From: Pelodera strongyloides
Taxonomy: Eukaryota > Nematoda > Chromadorea > Rhabditida > Rhabditidae
Direction of reading: 5' to 3'
DNA: 64,000 bases
NCBI GenBank assembly: GCA_036852015.1
Contig: JAANDG010000195.1
Span: 62,001 to 126,000, forward strand
The notes below the pieces were generated by a model that saw nothing but the letters and a program-made list of their open reading frames with translations, was not told where the DNA came from and ran no database searches. Position numbers and translations under genes: made by a program. Of the stretch, positions 51,699 to 62,186 are shown one piece after another. Each line of letters opens with the position of its first letter. The first letter of the stretch is position 1.

Positions 51699-54600
51699 AT
51701 GACTGCCGGCTATGAAATGGATGATTTTTATGAGGGAACACAGGTGAGAATTACTCTTATTGCTGGATTTTTTAGAAAGTTATTTTTTGAGTACATAAAG
51801 CTAACAGAAAATACAGTAGTATGTTTGTATCAAGGGTGGTATGAACATTCTTCATGTCACGTTCATTTTTGTGTGATTTATTCATAGAAGACTCAGTAGA
51901 GACGTAGAGTAGACGGCTGTCTTACACTATTACTATGTCTGTTTTTTGCCGCTTCGCACGACAAACAAGTGCCGCAAGCGCGCCACTGGTTGGGATAAGT
52001 GCCGATATAACAAAACTTCTTTCAGAGCAATGGTGAAACGATGAAGAATGGAAATATTGATTTTGATGAACCAGAATATTTGAATGAAGAGGTGGGTTTA
52101 GTTTAATGAACTGTAATTCCATTATGCTATTTATTTTGCGTTCAACATTTAGCTGCCGTATTTCAAATAACGTGAAGCAGACAAACAAACAAACAAACAA
52201 ACATATTCAGCACGTTTAGGTGACAGGACCCATGAAGTATGTGGAAGGTTTGCAAAGTGCCATTGGCCTTGTGGTGGAGCAGAACTCCACAAAAATCTTC
52301 TACGGTGTTCTCACAGCTTTGGCTATAGGATATCACGTATACCTAGGTATTTCCGTTTTTAGATAAGTGAATGAAACTTCCTGTGCACATTATTGAAACA
52401 TTATAATATCCTAGGTATTAGTAAAATACATTGGTATTTGCATAAACTAGGTCGGCTTGGGGTGAAACCTCACTGTTCACCAGGGTAGATAAAATTATCC
52501 GTAGAAAAAAAATGTAATCCGGAGATAGCAACAGTAAAGTATAATCATTCGGTGCTTGCAGGTTTCGCCATAGCTCACGATCACCATAAAGTAACACCTC
52601 TATTGGTCATCACTGGCTTATTTTGGTGGATGTTCATATACTACTACATACTGAAACCGTAAGAAAATATTGTATTCTTTTTTTTATTTATGGTTTCAAT
52701 GCAGCATGCTTTCTACTATGCATAGCAGCTACGGTGACCACTGCGCTTCGAGTTACTGAGAAATACAGTTTCGTGAAAATACTTTGGGGGTTTCAATACA
52801 ATTAAGGCCTAACTGACTAATTATTAGTCATATATTGCAATAATAAATGGGAGAACTTATGGTTCTTTGTTATGTGACACATCGAAAACACTATTTCAGA
52901 TACTTTGCCGATACAGTCTATTTCCACATCTATCAACCCTGTGAGATCGTGTTCGATAAACTTTGGAATGTGCGAGTTGTCCCGTTGTGAGTTTCCGTTA
53001 AAACGAAATACCGGCCGGTTTTTGAAACGTATCGTGGACAACCGAGTTCTTACGTAATGCTAATTTAAAAGAATGTAGCGTGCGCGGCGCACCCGATCAG
53101 TCCACGCGGCGCAACAGATCAATATCAATGTGCGCGACACAACAGATCAGTGTGCGCGGAGCATTTCCTGAACTATGATAGAGCGGTATTCATTGCTCTG
53201 CAGATATGTATTTAGTATGGCGGTGCACACAGGGCCCAATAAGTGCCGCGCACTGTTATATTCATCTAATTGTATCTGTGATTTCAGAATAGTCTACGCC
53301 GCGGTAATAGCAGCCATAGCAGGATTCTTGATCTGGGATACGAGAAACGATAGGTCGAGGTTAATTGGACTGGGCGGAATCGCATCCTTCCTAGTCATTA
53401 TGTTCGCCTTATCAAACAATCGGAGCAAGGTAACTTTTATTAAACTCTTTTAAAGGGATACATTGGCCGCTTTTTGAAACACATCGAGTATAACAGCATT
53501 CTTATGCAGCTTATGCAAATGAGCATAAAACAGAATAACAAATCGAGAAATTAGCATAAATAAGTAAAAATTCGGTTGTTCACGATGCGTTTCAAAAACT
53601 GGTCGGTATTTCGCTTTAAAACAGGTGCTTTTTTTCTTGAGAAAGTTTTCTTTTCGGGGTTGTTTTATCTAATGGGAGTAGTAGGAACTAAGTGGGGAAC
53701 ATCTCTACTCTCTACTGCAAAAGTTTACCTCCACAACCTTATTTACGTGCTTGTCGACACACTTTGGTTGATTTTATAATAATACATTCAGATCCGATGG
53801 CGGCCAGTCGTTTGGGGATATTTCATGCAATTCTGCCTTGGACTATTGGTATTAAGGTATATCATACTCTATATACATCCATCCTTGCCCGAAATGCACT
53901 GAATGGAAATCATTTTGCATGTAATACATGAAAGATGATACTACAGTTAACTATGTAGCGTGCGATTTACAAACCACGTGTGCCATACCACTTTAAATTG
54001 CCCTTCTCGATTTAGGTGGGAATGGGGAAGTGCCCGGTTCAACGACATCTCAAATCAGATTGTCAAGTTTCTGGATTATACGAATAACGGAACTGTATTC
54101 GTATTCGGTTTCCTAGCAGAACCACCGAATATCTGTGGAATGAGCGGAGTGTTTGCCTTCACTGTAAGTATCTTAAAATGACGTTATTATATTACGGTAA
54201 TTACATTGTTATCGTTCAATTATCACTACCGTAGCCCCGTGGCATAGTGCGTGGCTAAGACGCTGGCATGCAACAATCACGGGTCCGATATTCTGGCCTG
54301 TGGCGGAGAAGCCTCTGTGCCGTATTGGATACAGAGATCTTTACTTCACTACCTCGCTAGCCCTAGAGCCTCGCCCCGAACTTTATTTTATTTTTCACCA
54401 AATTTTTTAATATCAAAAATCTTTTCGGCACTGTGCATCCTATTTTAACCCAATTATAATAACTTGATCAATAGGTTATCGATTTTATTTTCAGTCCCTT
54501 CAAGTTGTTGTGTACTTTGGAGCGATCGTTTCCGTGCTTTATTACTATGGAATTATTCAGGTGAATTTTTCAGCTTTTGTTTACAGTTTACAAGCACTGA

Positions 54601-57461
54601 CCTAAAACCGAGTGGGGCAGATCCATGGAAAAAACTGCGACTGGAAGGTGCCGTATCATAGCTACCGAGTAAGCTACCGTATCTTATTGGGTAACTGCTT
54701 TATAAGCTACCGTATCTTATTGGATATGATCCAAATTATCATGTTGATATGAAAAATGGAACAATCTGTCGCATTTTCTAGTATATCCTTCGAATCATGG
54801 CTTGGGTGATGCAGATTACCTTGGGAACAACAGCTACCGAAAGTTTGAACGCCTGTGCGTGCGTTTTCTTGGGACAGGTATTATAAGTTCATTTAAATGT
54901 TCTTCTCTTGAAAGTTTTTTCTCGTAAATGTTCCAGTTCTCCTCCTGCTCAAAAAACTTTTCTTTTTTTGTTGGATAACGCAAGAAAGTAAGATTTATTT
55001 GCAATCAAAACTATAAATTGGCACAGGGCGGGCAGACATTTGAAACATTGTAAAACCGGTTTGGCTGGTCATAGACCAAACCAAAAGTCACAGCAATGTG
55101 TTTCAGCCTGTTCATAAAGTCGTTTTTGATTTAGTTTTGTTTATTACGTCACCTGCTCCCCCTCGAATAATAAGTCACTTATATGAAACAGTTAAATTCT
55201 TGTTGTCGTGAAGAGTCGTATTTTTGCTCTAGAGCTGTGAGAAAGATGTTTTCAAGAAAAAGAACATTAACAACAAAAATATTCAGTCCGAAGCTCCTCT
55301 GCTAATCAAACCATACCTGGAGAAGATGACGGCTTCGGAACTGCACGCTGTGATGACTAGTGGATTCTCGTGTATTGCTGGTGGGTAGATTTTCCCCGTT
55401 GAGTTTCCCTCAGAGCTCTCTGGGGAGAAATCTTCACAATCATATGAGATTATGAGCTCACCGGGAAGGTCTAGGACTAGATAACATAATTTTAATCTCA
55501 AATAAATCCGGTTTTAGTATATATTGAGCGCACTGATTTATATTGACGCTATATATCTATATTGACGTGATATATATTGACGCTACTACAAGCAGTAAGT
55601 TTAACAAATATTTGTGGCTAAAATTGTTTAAAAAAATGTTTGGGGTTGTACATAAACTCTTTCAGGTTCGTTGTTCGCTGCGTATATAGCCTTCGGTGCT
55701 TGTCCGACATATCTGTTATCTGCCACAGTGATGAGCGCATGTGGATCATTGGCCTGCTCAAAGATATTATATCCAGAAACGGAGGAAAGTCAGCTCAAGA
55801 ATATAGAGGATCTGGAGTTACCAAAGGGGTAAGTTGGTTTCTCATTGAATAATTGGGCAATTAGGCTAAAAACCTGATCAAATTGGGTGAGTTTACTCCT
55901 GGACAACATACAACCGTAATCGTCAGTAAGGTAATGATCGCGGAGCAATTAACTAACGCTCCATAGTAAGTTGCAACCTAATCACTAAGTGGCACTTACA
56001 AGAGCAGAGGCTACGGAAAACAGATACCCTATCAACCACTGCAATCTCTGTAGTTTGTAGTACTTTAGACTTGAATTAGGCTAAGCTGCAGCTAGGCATA
56101 CCGGCACACACATGAGCTTAGGTTGACAATACCATAATCCGGCCAGCCCTTTCACTACTGCTTGTAGTTTTTACAATGTTTTACTTACCCTGCTCAAATT
56201 CAGGGAGGAATCGAACCCGCTGGAGTGTATTTCCAATGGAGCCGTGGCTGCTGTGGAGCTCGTGCTCGCCATCGTGGCGAATCTCATCGTCTTCCTTGCG
56301 ATTCTCGCATTTATCGATAATATTTTCGGATATGTTGGATCGTTGATCGGTTATGAGGGATGGACGTTCCAGGTAATTAGAGTTTATTTGCAATTAATAG
56401 TAAATAATAATGTATCATATGAAGACAAAGTGAAACCAAGGAACCCCTCGGTTGCGCGGGCGGTGTTTGCAGTTCCAGTCACAATTCATACGGCGCCCCT
56501 CCCTTAGGCACACCTCTGCGCACCGTCGCGCCTTACAGGGGCGCCGCTGTGTAAACGCCTCCAGTGTCAGCGGCAACTGCGCGAGCTTCTTCAGTAAAGT
56601 CTGGATGATTGTATTGTATTATCAGGAATATTCATGCTATAGTAGTCACTCAACGGAAGTGACCCTGCTATGCATGTCTGAACCAAGAAGACTGCCACTG
56701 CACCATCAATTTCCGATTTACATTTTCAGCTAGCTACCGCTATTCCATCCTAGCAAAGCTTCACATTTTCAGCTAGCGATGGGTTACCTCTTCTACCCTC
56801 TCGCCTACGTGATGGGTGTAACTGAATCTTCACAACAAACCCTCAAAGTCGCTCAATTAATGGGAACTAAAACCACGTTGAATGAATTTATCGCCTATCA
56901 ACATCTCGGAAAGATGGTCGCAGCAAAGGAACTCTCGGTAGGTTTATGATTTCAAAATCTAAATGACAAATGATGTTTTCACAAAAGTTTTGCTCTCTGT
57001 AGTAGTCTTCCAGCTTCCAGCAACTTGTAGCGCTTAGCCACAGTTTGTGCGTCGACTGTGCATCCGTTACCAGAATTCTCAAGCGCCAAGCGTTTTCTCA
57101 GATAAATCTAATGTATTGTCTAGAGACGTAGAGACTACACACTACAGTAGAAAAACTACAGTAAAATACACTATTTTAGCCCCGCGCAGCAATGATAGCT
57201 ACCTACGCCCTATGTGGTTTCTCAAACTTCTCTTCAATTGGTATTCAACTGGGAGTCCTGGGAGGAATGTGCCCACAACGCAAGCAAGTGTTCGCCAAAA
57301 TTGTGCTGCGCGCGCTGATGGCCGGGTGCATATCTTGCTTCTTCACGGCGTGCGTTGCAGGTAAAGTATTTGAGCGATTCAGTATTTGAAGATTTTTCCG
57401 ATTAACGCGAGAGAAAGCTGCACATCATCACTATCATGCGATTAATTTATTGAACATCTTC

Positions 57462-57505
<44 letters not shown>

Positions 57506-58376
57506 TTTTCTTTGCTCCCTCCACCCGCGCACCTCTCAAAAATATCTAAATATACGTACATACTCGAGTGGTTATGGTAGAATTAAATATCTCGGTCCCT
57601 GGAGAAAATCTCCCATAAAAATGTCTACTCTCCGTAAATTTAGTCTAGTATAAAGTTGTAAATTGTACTTACTAACAGCCCACACGAGTCCAAAATTAAA
57701 ACAATACTGTCGAGTTTTCTCTGCCATAAACTTCTACTTTTTTGTGGCAATTAATTAGTTTTCACAAATTGTAGTCAGAAATCTTGGCTTTCCGCAATGT
57801 TCTTTATTATTTTTTTGGCGCAATAAGTTGGCTTCTTGTCCCCATTTACTCATATAGAACACGAGTTCCTGGTGAAATTAAAAGTAAAACTTCAAATTAA
57901 ATTTCGAATGAGTATATAAATAATATAAATCACTGCAACTCTTTTCTAAATATCGTACTTCTAGATTGGCTGTTTGAATACGTCGTAAATTCTTTATGAA
58001 AAATTGAGGCAGGTGTTACAAGAGTATTAGAACTACGGTAGTGAAGTACAGCAAAGCGGTGAAGTCTACTATCATATTTCTGTTCGAGAATTCGCTTTTG
58101 GCCTGCATATAGAGCCCGAATCTAGCACTGAAATTTGCACAACGACAGGTTCTCATAGTTGTGAACTTGACTAATTACAAAATATCCGATGAGTTACGAT
58201 AAACCTCTTTACTATTTTCTTCTTCAGGAATTCTTGTGGACACTCCTGCCCACTGTGCCCCACTGAGTGGAAATGCCAATTGCTTCGACGTTGATAAATA
58301 CAACGAGATGGCGGCGGCAACGACGACTACCGTAATGCCATCGATATTCTCGACAACGGGTCATACGGAACTGTAG
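51699..58376 (+). CDS. Concentrative nucleoside transporter (CNT, SLC28), 619 aa
   Basis: Cation-coupled symporter importing nucleosides across the plasma membrane. Model: join(51699..51743, 52026..52091, 52220..52346, 52562..52658, 52900..52986, 53288..53429, 53792..53856, 54016..54163, 54495..54560, 54782..54877, 55287..55380, 55666..55828, 56204..56372, 56773..56937, 57180..57360, 58228..58376); all phases fit. An acidic cytosolic N-terminus (about 1-55) precedes several helices (from [18 protein letters not shown]). Family hallmarks are intact: [68 protein letters not shown], the signature [12 protein letters not shown] (family motif (G/A)XKX3NEF(V/I)A(Y/M/F)) and [14 protein letters not shown]. 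The tail is Thr-rich, ending GHTEL. Vertebrate CNTs are about 650-690 aa. Introns carry two family 1 MITEs and a tRNA-like repeat. C. elegans has related F27E11 genes by memory. Substrate preference (pyrimidine or purine) cannot be told. Confidence 0.95.
52998..53070. mobile_element. Truncated family 1 MITE in CNT intron
   Basis: Left half only: TTAAAACGAAATACCGGCCG, GTTTTTGAAACGTATCGTGG, then ACCGAGTTCTTACGTAATGC, after which a GC-rich patch (53080-53170) replaces the right half. Confidence 0.75.
53450..53619. mobile_element. Family 1 palindromic MITE in CNT intron
   Basis: Left end TTAAAGGGATACATTGGCCG is diverged; right end TCGGTATTTCGCTTTAA. TTTTTGAAACACATCG and GATGCGTTTCAAAAACTG pair. 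It starts 20 bases after the exon 53288..53429 donor. Confidence 0.82.
54233..54308 (+). other. tRNA-derived (SINE-like) sequence in CNT intron
   Basis: TGGCATAGTGCG matches an A box and GGGTCCGATATTC, about 45 bases on, matches a B box. GCCCCGT stands where an acceptor strand would start and GCTGGCATGCAAC where an anticodon arm would be, but the arm does not close (CAATC in place of GCCAG). It resembles a decayed tRNA-Ala-type copy rather than a working tRNA. Confidence 0.5.
57458..57514. repeat. CT microsatellite in CNT last intron
   Basis: TCTCTC tract ending in TTTTCTTTG. Confidence 0.85.
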
Positions 58377-58739
58377 AAGTTACGGTATTGAAGATGACAG
58401 GGTACTATACTAGTCTAGGATTTACTAAAGAAAGGCCGTTTTCACCAGCAACAAACACTCGATAAACCGATTTAATCAGTTATGAAGTGCTTATGAAGGA
58501 CAAAATCGAGAAAAAAAAATGAATTTTTGAATGTAAGAAACTTTCAACAACGCACGGGCGTAAAAGTCATACAGCCCTGAGCGTATTATTAAATTTCAAC
58601 TCATTTATTTACTTGAAGCAGGCACCAATTTTTTGAAAACTCTGGTGAAACTGGTCTTACGATACAGAAATTGACTCATGTTCCAAATATTCCCTCGTTT
58701 TGACACTAAGGTCTAATAAGTACATTATCTTTACACGAC

Positions 58740-58763
58740 TTAGGCTTAGGCTTAGGCTTAGGC
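58740..58763 (+). repeat. Four TTAGGC units
   Basis: Exactly four head-to-tail copies of the nematode telomere hexamer, about 360 bases after the CNT stop. Confidence 0.9.
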
Positions 58764-59494
58764 TCAAAGTCGTGTTACGTTTTAGAAAAATTCTGATTCT
58801 AGTCAGTTCCGTCCACAAGCATTTACGCGTGGCTTTACCAAGTTGAAGTTATTATGGCCTGGATTTTTATCGTTAATTTTCTGTGCTCAACTGTGTCTTT
58901 TCCGATTATTGATTCTAGCTTGCAATGATTATCCGCTAATTAATAAATAGAGAGCATCATACTCCGCACCCTTCCTTAATTTTTCAATTTTTTTTCTCGC
59001 GGTTGTCGTTTGTTCAACAGCTCAAAGTATTGGTGCAACCACAAAATTATAAACAGTTTGATTAGGCTTGCAGAATTATCTGTTATTACATCGTTATCCA
59101 GAGTTGTTTTGTTTATTTTGTTATTTTCTCGATTTTTGTGCAATTTTTATGATTGATTTCTGTAGGCGCCGTTTTAGTTATACTATTGGCTTGTGAAAGG
59201 AGTGTCTTGGAATACTTTGAAACCGGCGCTCCAGAACAATAACTACACTATCTGAACCCCGATATACCGAACTCACACAAACTTTCCCCTAGACTTTGAC
59301 CTTCTTAAACATGAAGTTACTGAGCAATTTGTTTTATTTTTCTTTATGTAAATACGATATATATTATAGATCTTCTTTGTATCATTCTGTGATAAGCTAT
59401 GTGCAATTGAAATGCGTGTTACTTGTATAACTTTTATTGTGATAATAATAAACCATTTTTGTAACTTATGGTTTCTTTCTTGCACGCGTTCGTC

Positions 59495-59820
59495 TCAGAA
59501 TGTATAACTGAACGTCTTTCTCCAGTTCCAAAAGTACAAAACTGTATAAAGCTGTATAATAATAAAGGAAATCGTTCGCGCTTCAAGACCGTGCTTCTTT
59601 ACTCAAGGATGGTTCAATTCGGGCACAAATAAGGTGCTCAAATGTTGGAAATCAGACTTGTTTGAAAATCTAATAGGACCAGCTTCCTGGCTAATTTCTC
59701 GAAGACTTCACGTTAGGACCAAGAGCGATCACCCAGTTGCCTCGCCTACTTTGAATTGTAGCTTTATACAGTTTTGTACTTTTGGAACTGCAGAAAGACG
59801 TTCAGTTATGCATGTTCTAT
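59495..59820. mobile_element. Foldback element, about 325 bp
   Basis: Left arm 59495-59558 (ATAACTGAACGTCTTTCT, AGTACAAAACTGTATAAAGC) pairs with right arm 59756-59815 (GCTTTATACAGTTTTGTACT, AGAAAGACGTTCAGTTAT). Confidence 0.8.
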
Positions 59821-61599
59821 TGAAATCTTAAGTTTGAGAGTTACATGACAGGAACTATTATTTGCTCTTGTCGCAAACGCAATATCTCACGGTATTGGTG
59901 CCTTTATTCTGCGACACAGGATCTATATATTAGCAACATATCGTACACACTTATACATTTAGCTCACCGAGGAAACTCACGTGGCGCGCGGCGAAAGCCC
60001 GGCTCGAAAATTTTGGCGCCTAATGTTACGACGACCGTACGACAATGCGCAAACTTGATGCAGAACCAGATAAAAGGGTGCGCGGCCGCCCTATCTTCGC
60101 CACATTTTGCCGAAAGCGTGCTAGGTGTACTCGCGAGAACCTGGCGAGAGTCTGGCGAAGACTGGACGAGGTGCGCGGCAAGAACCGGCACTCACGGCTT
60201 CACCCTGTAAACATATACGGCATAGTTCACCATCTTTCGGGTCCTAGCACATACACTCTTCCGCTTTGCGCAAAAACACCAGGGGCTATGGTGTTTTTTT
60301 TCGTGTCGCACCGTCGGACCTTCAGTTTCGCGTTGCTAGCATGCATGGAATCCCTATTCCCAATTTTACTACATAACTGTTGAACTTATTGAATCTTAAA
60401 TTGAGCTGAGCTTTTGCCCCACTTGCTCGTTTTATGTGCATACAAACCCACCCTCGCCTAATCACATAACAATTTTCTTTAATTTCTTTCACACCTGCTT
60501 TTCTAATCGCGGTTTGGCCACTAATAATTGAAATTGAATTTCTCACACACCACAATGGACCGCGAACGGAGTGTGCAGTATTAATTAGGAAAAATACAAT
60601 TTGAAAAGTACAATTTATTGGAAAATGACATTTTTCTGTGTGTGGGTGGAGGTTTTTGTATGATGGAAAATATAAGTCTCGCTGGAAAACATACATGGGG
60701 ATTGCATGGCTGTAAGTGCTAGAAGGAATAGTATTTTACTGAAAACCAGAATTTTGAATAGGAAGTAAGAGCGAGAGATTATAGCTGAAAAACACAAAAA
60801 TCTTGTGGCGCTCCAGTAGCGCACAAACGGCCAACTTATAACACTAGCGAAGCCGCCGCAGCCTACTTATGGCGCGCTCAGGGTGCGCGGCTCACTGACA
60901 CGGTTTCCGCAGCGACAATACTATTAAACATATCATATACATAATAATAATTAATAATTTATTGGCATAATTCCTCATATATTAGCAGACAACGCATCCC
61001 AACATATCACCTGTATTATGAACGAATCTTTAGTTACATGCTGAATTTTGAATAATGCTTTAAATTTTTTGATATATGATGTTTATGCTCCAACATATAT
61101 GGGAAACTTAATTTATATCATTATCCACAGCTAATTCCAAGCAAACATCCCAATTGCATAAATTTGAGGCTGAAAGGATTAAATACAGTCGGCTACCGTA
61201 CATAAAACAATATTTTTGAGAATTTGAAATTAAAATCGATATCCGGGATTTTCTTTTGATTATTTTTTGTGCTGCACATTTTATTGAAATGTCGGTTTTT
61301 TCAATTGGTAGGTTTATTCTTACTCTTTACATGTTTATTTAACTTACGCTTAGTAATCTCTGGCATTACTGTGGTGTCCTAGCATTATTTCTTGAAATAA
61401 TGCTCTTTAAATACTAATTAATTGCGAATAATGTTCGAATAAGTGTATGGCGCTAGTCTTGCTTCATATTTCTCTATCTTTCGCGTTAGTTTGTTTACAC
61501 AGTTTTTTTACGTCTGCACTTCCAACACCGCAAAGTCCATGTTATACGTGTTTAACCCTAATGTATCTAGCATTTTGGTGCCCCACGAAATGGGGCTCA

Positions 61600-61760
61600 G
61601 CTCTCGTGCAGTTGGCCCCTATTGGGTGGTGGGTGCCCGCTCCCCTGGTTGGGGGCCCGGTTGACCATGAGGGTCATCTGGTTGTATTCGGCTCCTTGCT
61701 GCCTGATGCGGGTATTCATGGCTATGTCGTCGCGGGGCGGTCTGCGGTGCGGTCGATCGA
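61600..61760 (-). other. Coding-like minus-strand block near gpb-1 5' region
   Basis: After a CACCGCAG acceptor-like site (about 61750, minus) a frame reads DDIAMNTRIRQQGAEYNQMT, then LMVNRAPNQGSGHPPPNRGQ, and stops at about 61599. Codons end mostly in C or G, unlike random sequence here. The same DNA on the plus strand is also open. It may be an exon of a divergent gene, or GC-rich 5' leader of gpb-1 that happens to be open. Confidence 0.25.
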
Positions 61761-62129
61761 TCGAGAGCGCTCAGTGTCGGGCAGTGAGAGTGCCGAAAGA
61801 GAGCAACGGTGGCGGAGAGATAGAGAGAGAATGCGAGAGAGTGGCGAGATAGCGGGCCCCCTCCTTTGCTCTCTGTGCCGGCGCCTGTGTGTGTGTCGCT
61901 CGCTCGTGTGCCCCGCATCCATACATCCCCTCTCCCCAACACAGCCCACAGCAGTAGAGTCCCGCTCCAGTTCGCTCCGGTGTTGGTTTGCTGCTCCAGC
62001 GCTGCTCGCCCGCCGACTCGTTTAATCGCTCTGTGCGTCTTTTCCGGTGTATGGCACCACTACTACTACACTGACCGCTAACCCGCCCGAAAGTTTTGGC
62101 TCGAGCCTGAGCAAGTTTCTCTGCCGACG
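61760..62129 (+). promoter_or_regulatory. GC-rich promoter and 5' leader region of gpb-1
   Basis: Directly upstream of the gpb-1 ATG, with a GA tract (61810-61850), GTGTGTGTCGCTCGCTCG and TCGATCGATCGA words. No ATG in frame with gpb-1 gives a longer reading that looks real. The last stretch before the ATG is likely 5' UTR; the start of transcription cannot be placed. Confidence 0.5.
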
Positions 62130-62186
62130 ATGAGTGAACTCGACCAGCTCCGGCAGGAGGCCGAGCAGCTCAAAAGCCAGATCAGG
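62130..62186 (+). CDS. gpb-1: Heterotrimeric G-protein beta subunit, coding exon 1 only
   Basis: First coding exon of the Gbeta subunit that, with Ggamma, couples seven-transmembrane receptors to effectors and, in C. elegans, acts in early-embryo spindle orientation. It encodes MSELDQLRQEAEQLKSQIR and ends at an ATCAGG|GTACGT donor in phase 0. This N-terminal coiled coil, which pairs with Ggamma, matches animal Gbeta1-type subunits almost residue for residue; the next expected exon (EARKSANDTTL-type) and the WD40 propeller lie beyond the window. The start follows CTGCCGACG. The remaining 1.8 kb of the window is its first intron. Confidence 0.93.

Larger units (their letters stand above)
58377..61400. 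other. Intergenic stretch downstream of CNT
   Basis: AT-rich with no supported gene. It holds a four-unit TTAGGC array, a foldback at 59495-59820, and GC-rich patches at 59.98-60.19 and 60.82-60.91 kb. Candidate AATAAA signals at about 58944 and 59448 are too far from the CNT stop to assign with confidence. Confidence 0.55.

Noticed and set aside
55283..55501. Minus-strand frames within CNT exons
   Set aside because: Antisense to exons with intact CNT motifs and consistent splice phases.
61447..62025. 192-residue plus-strand open frame upstream of gpb-1
   Set aside because: Composition follows the GC-rich leader and GA tract, it resembles no family, and it ends before and out of context with the gpb-1 start.
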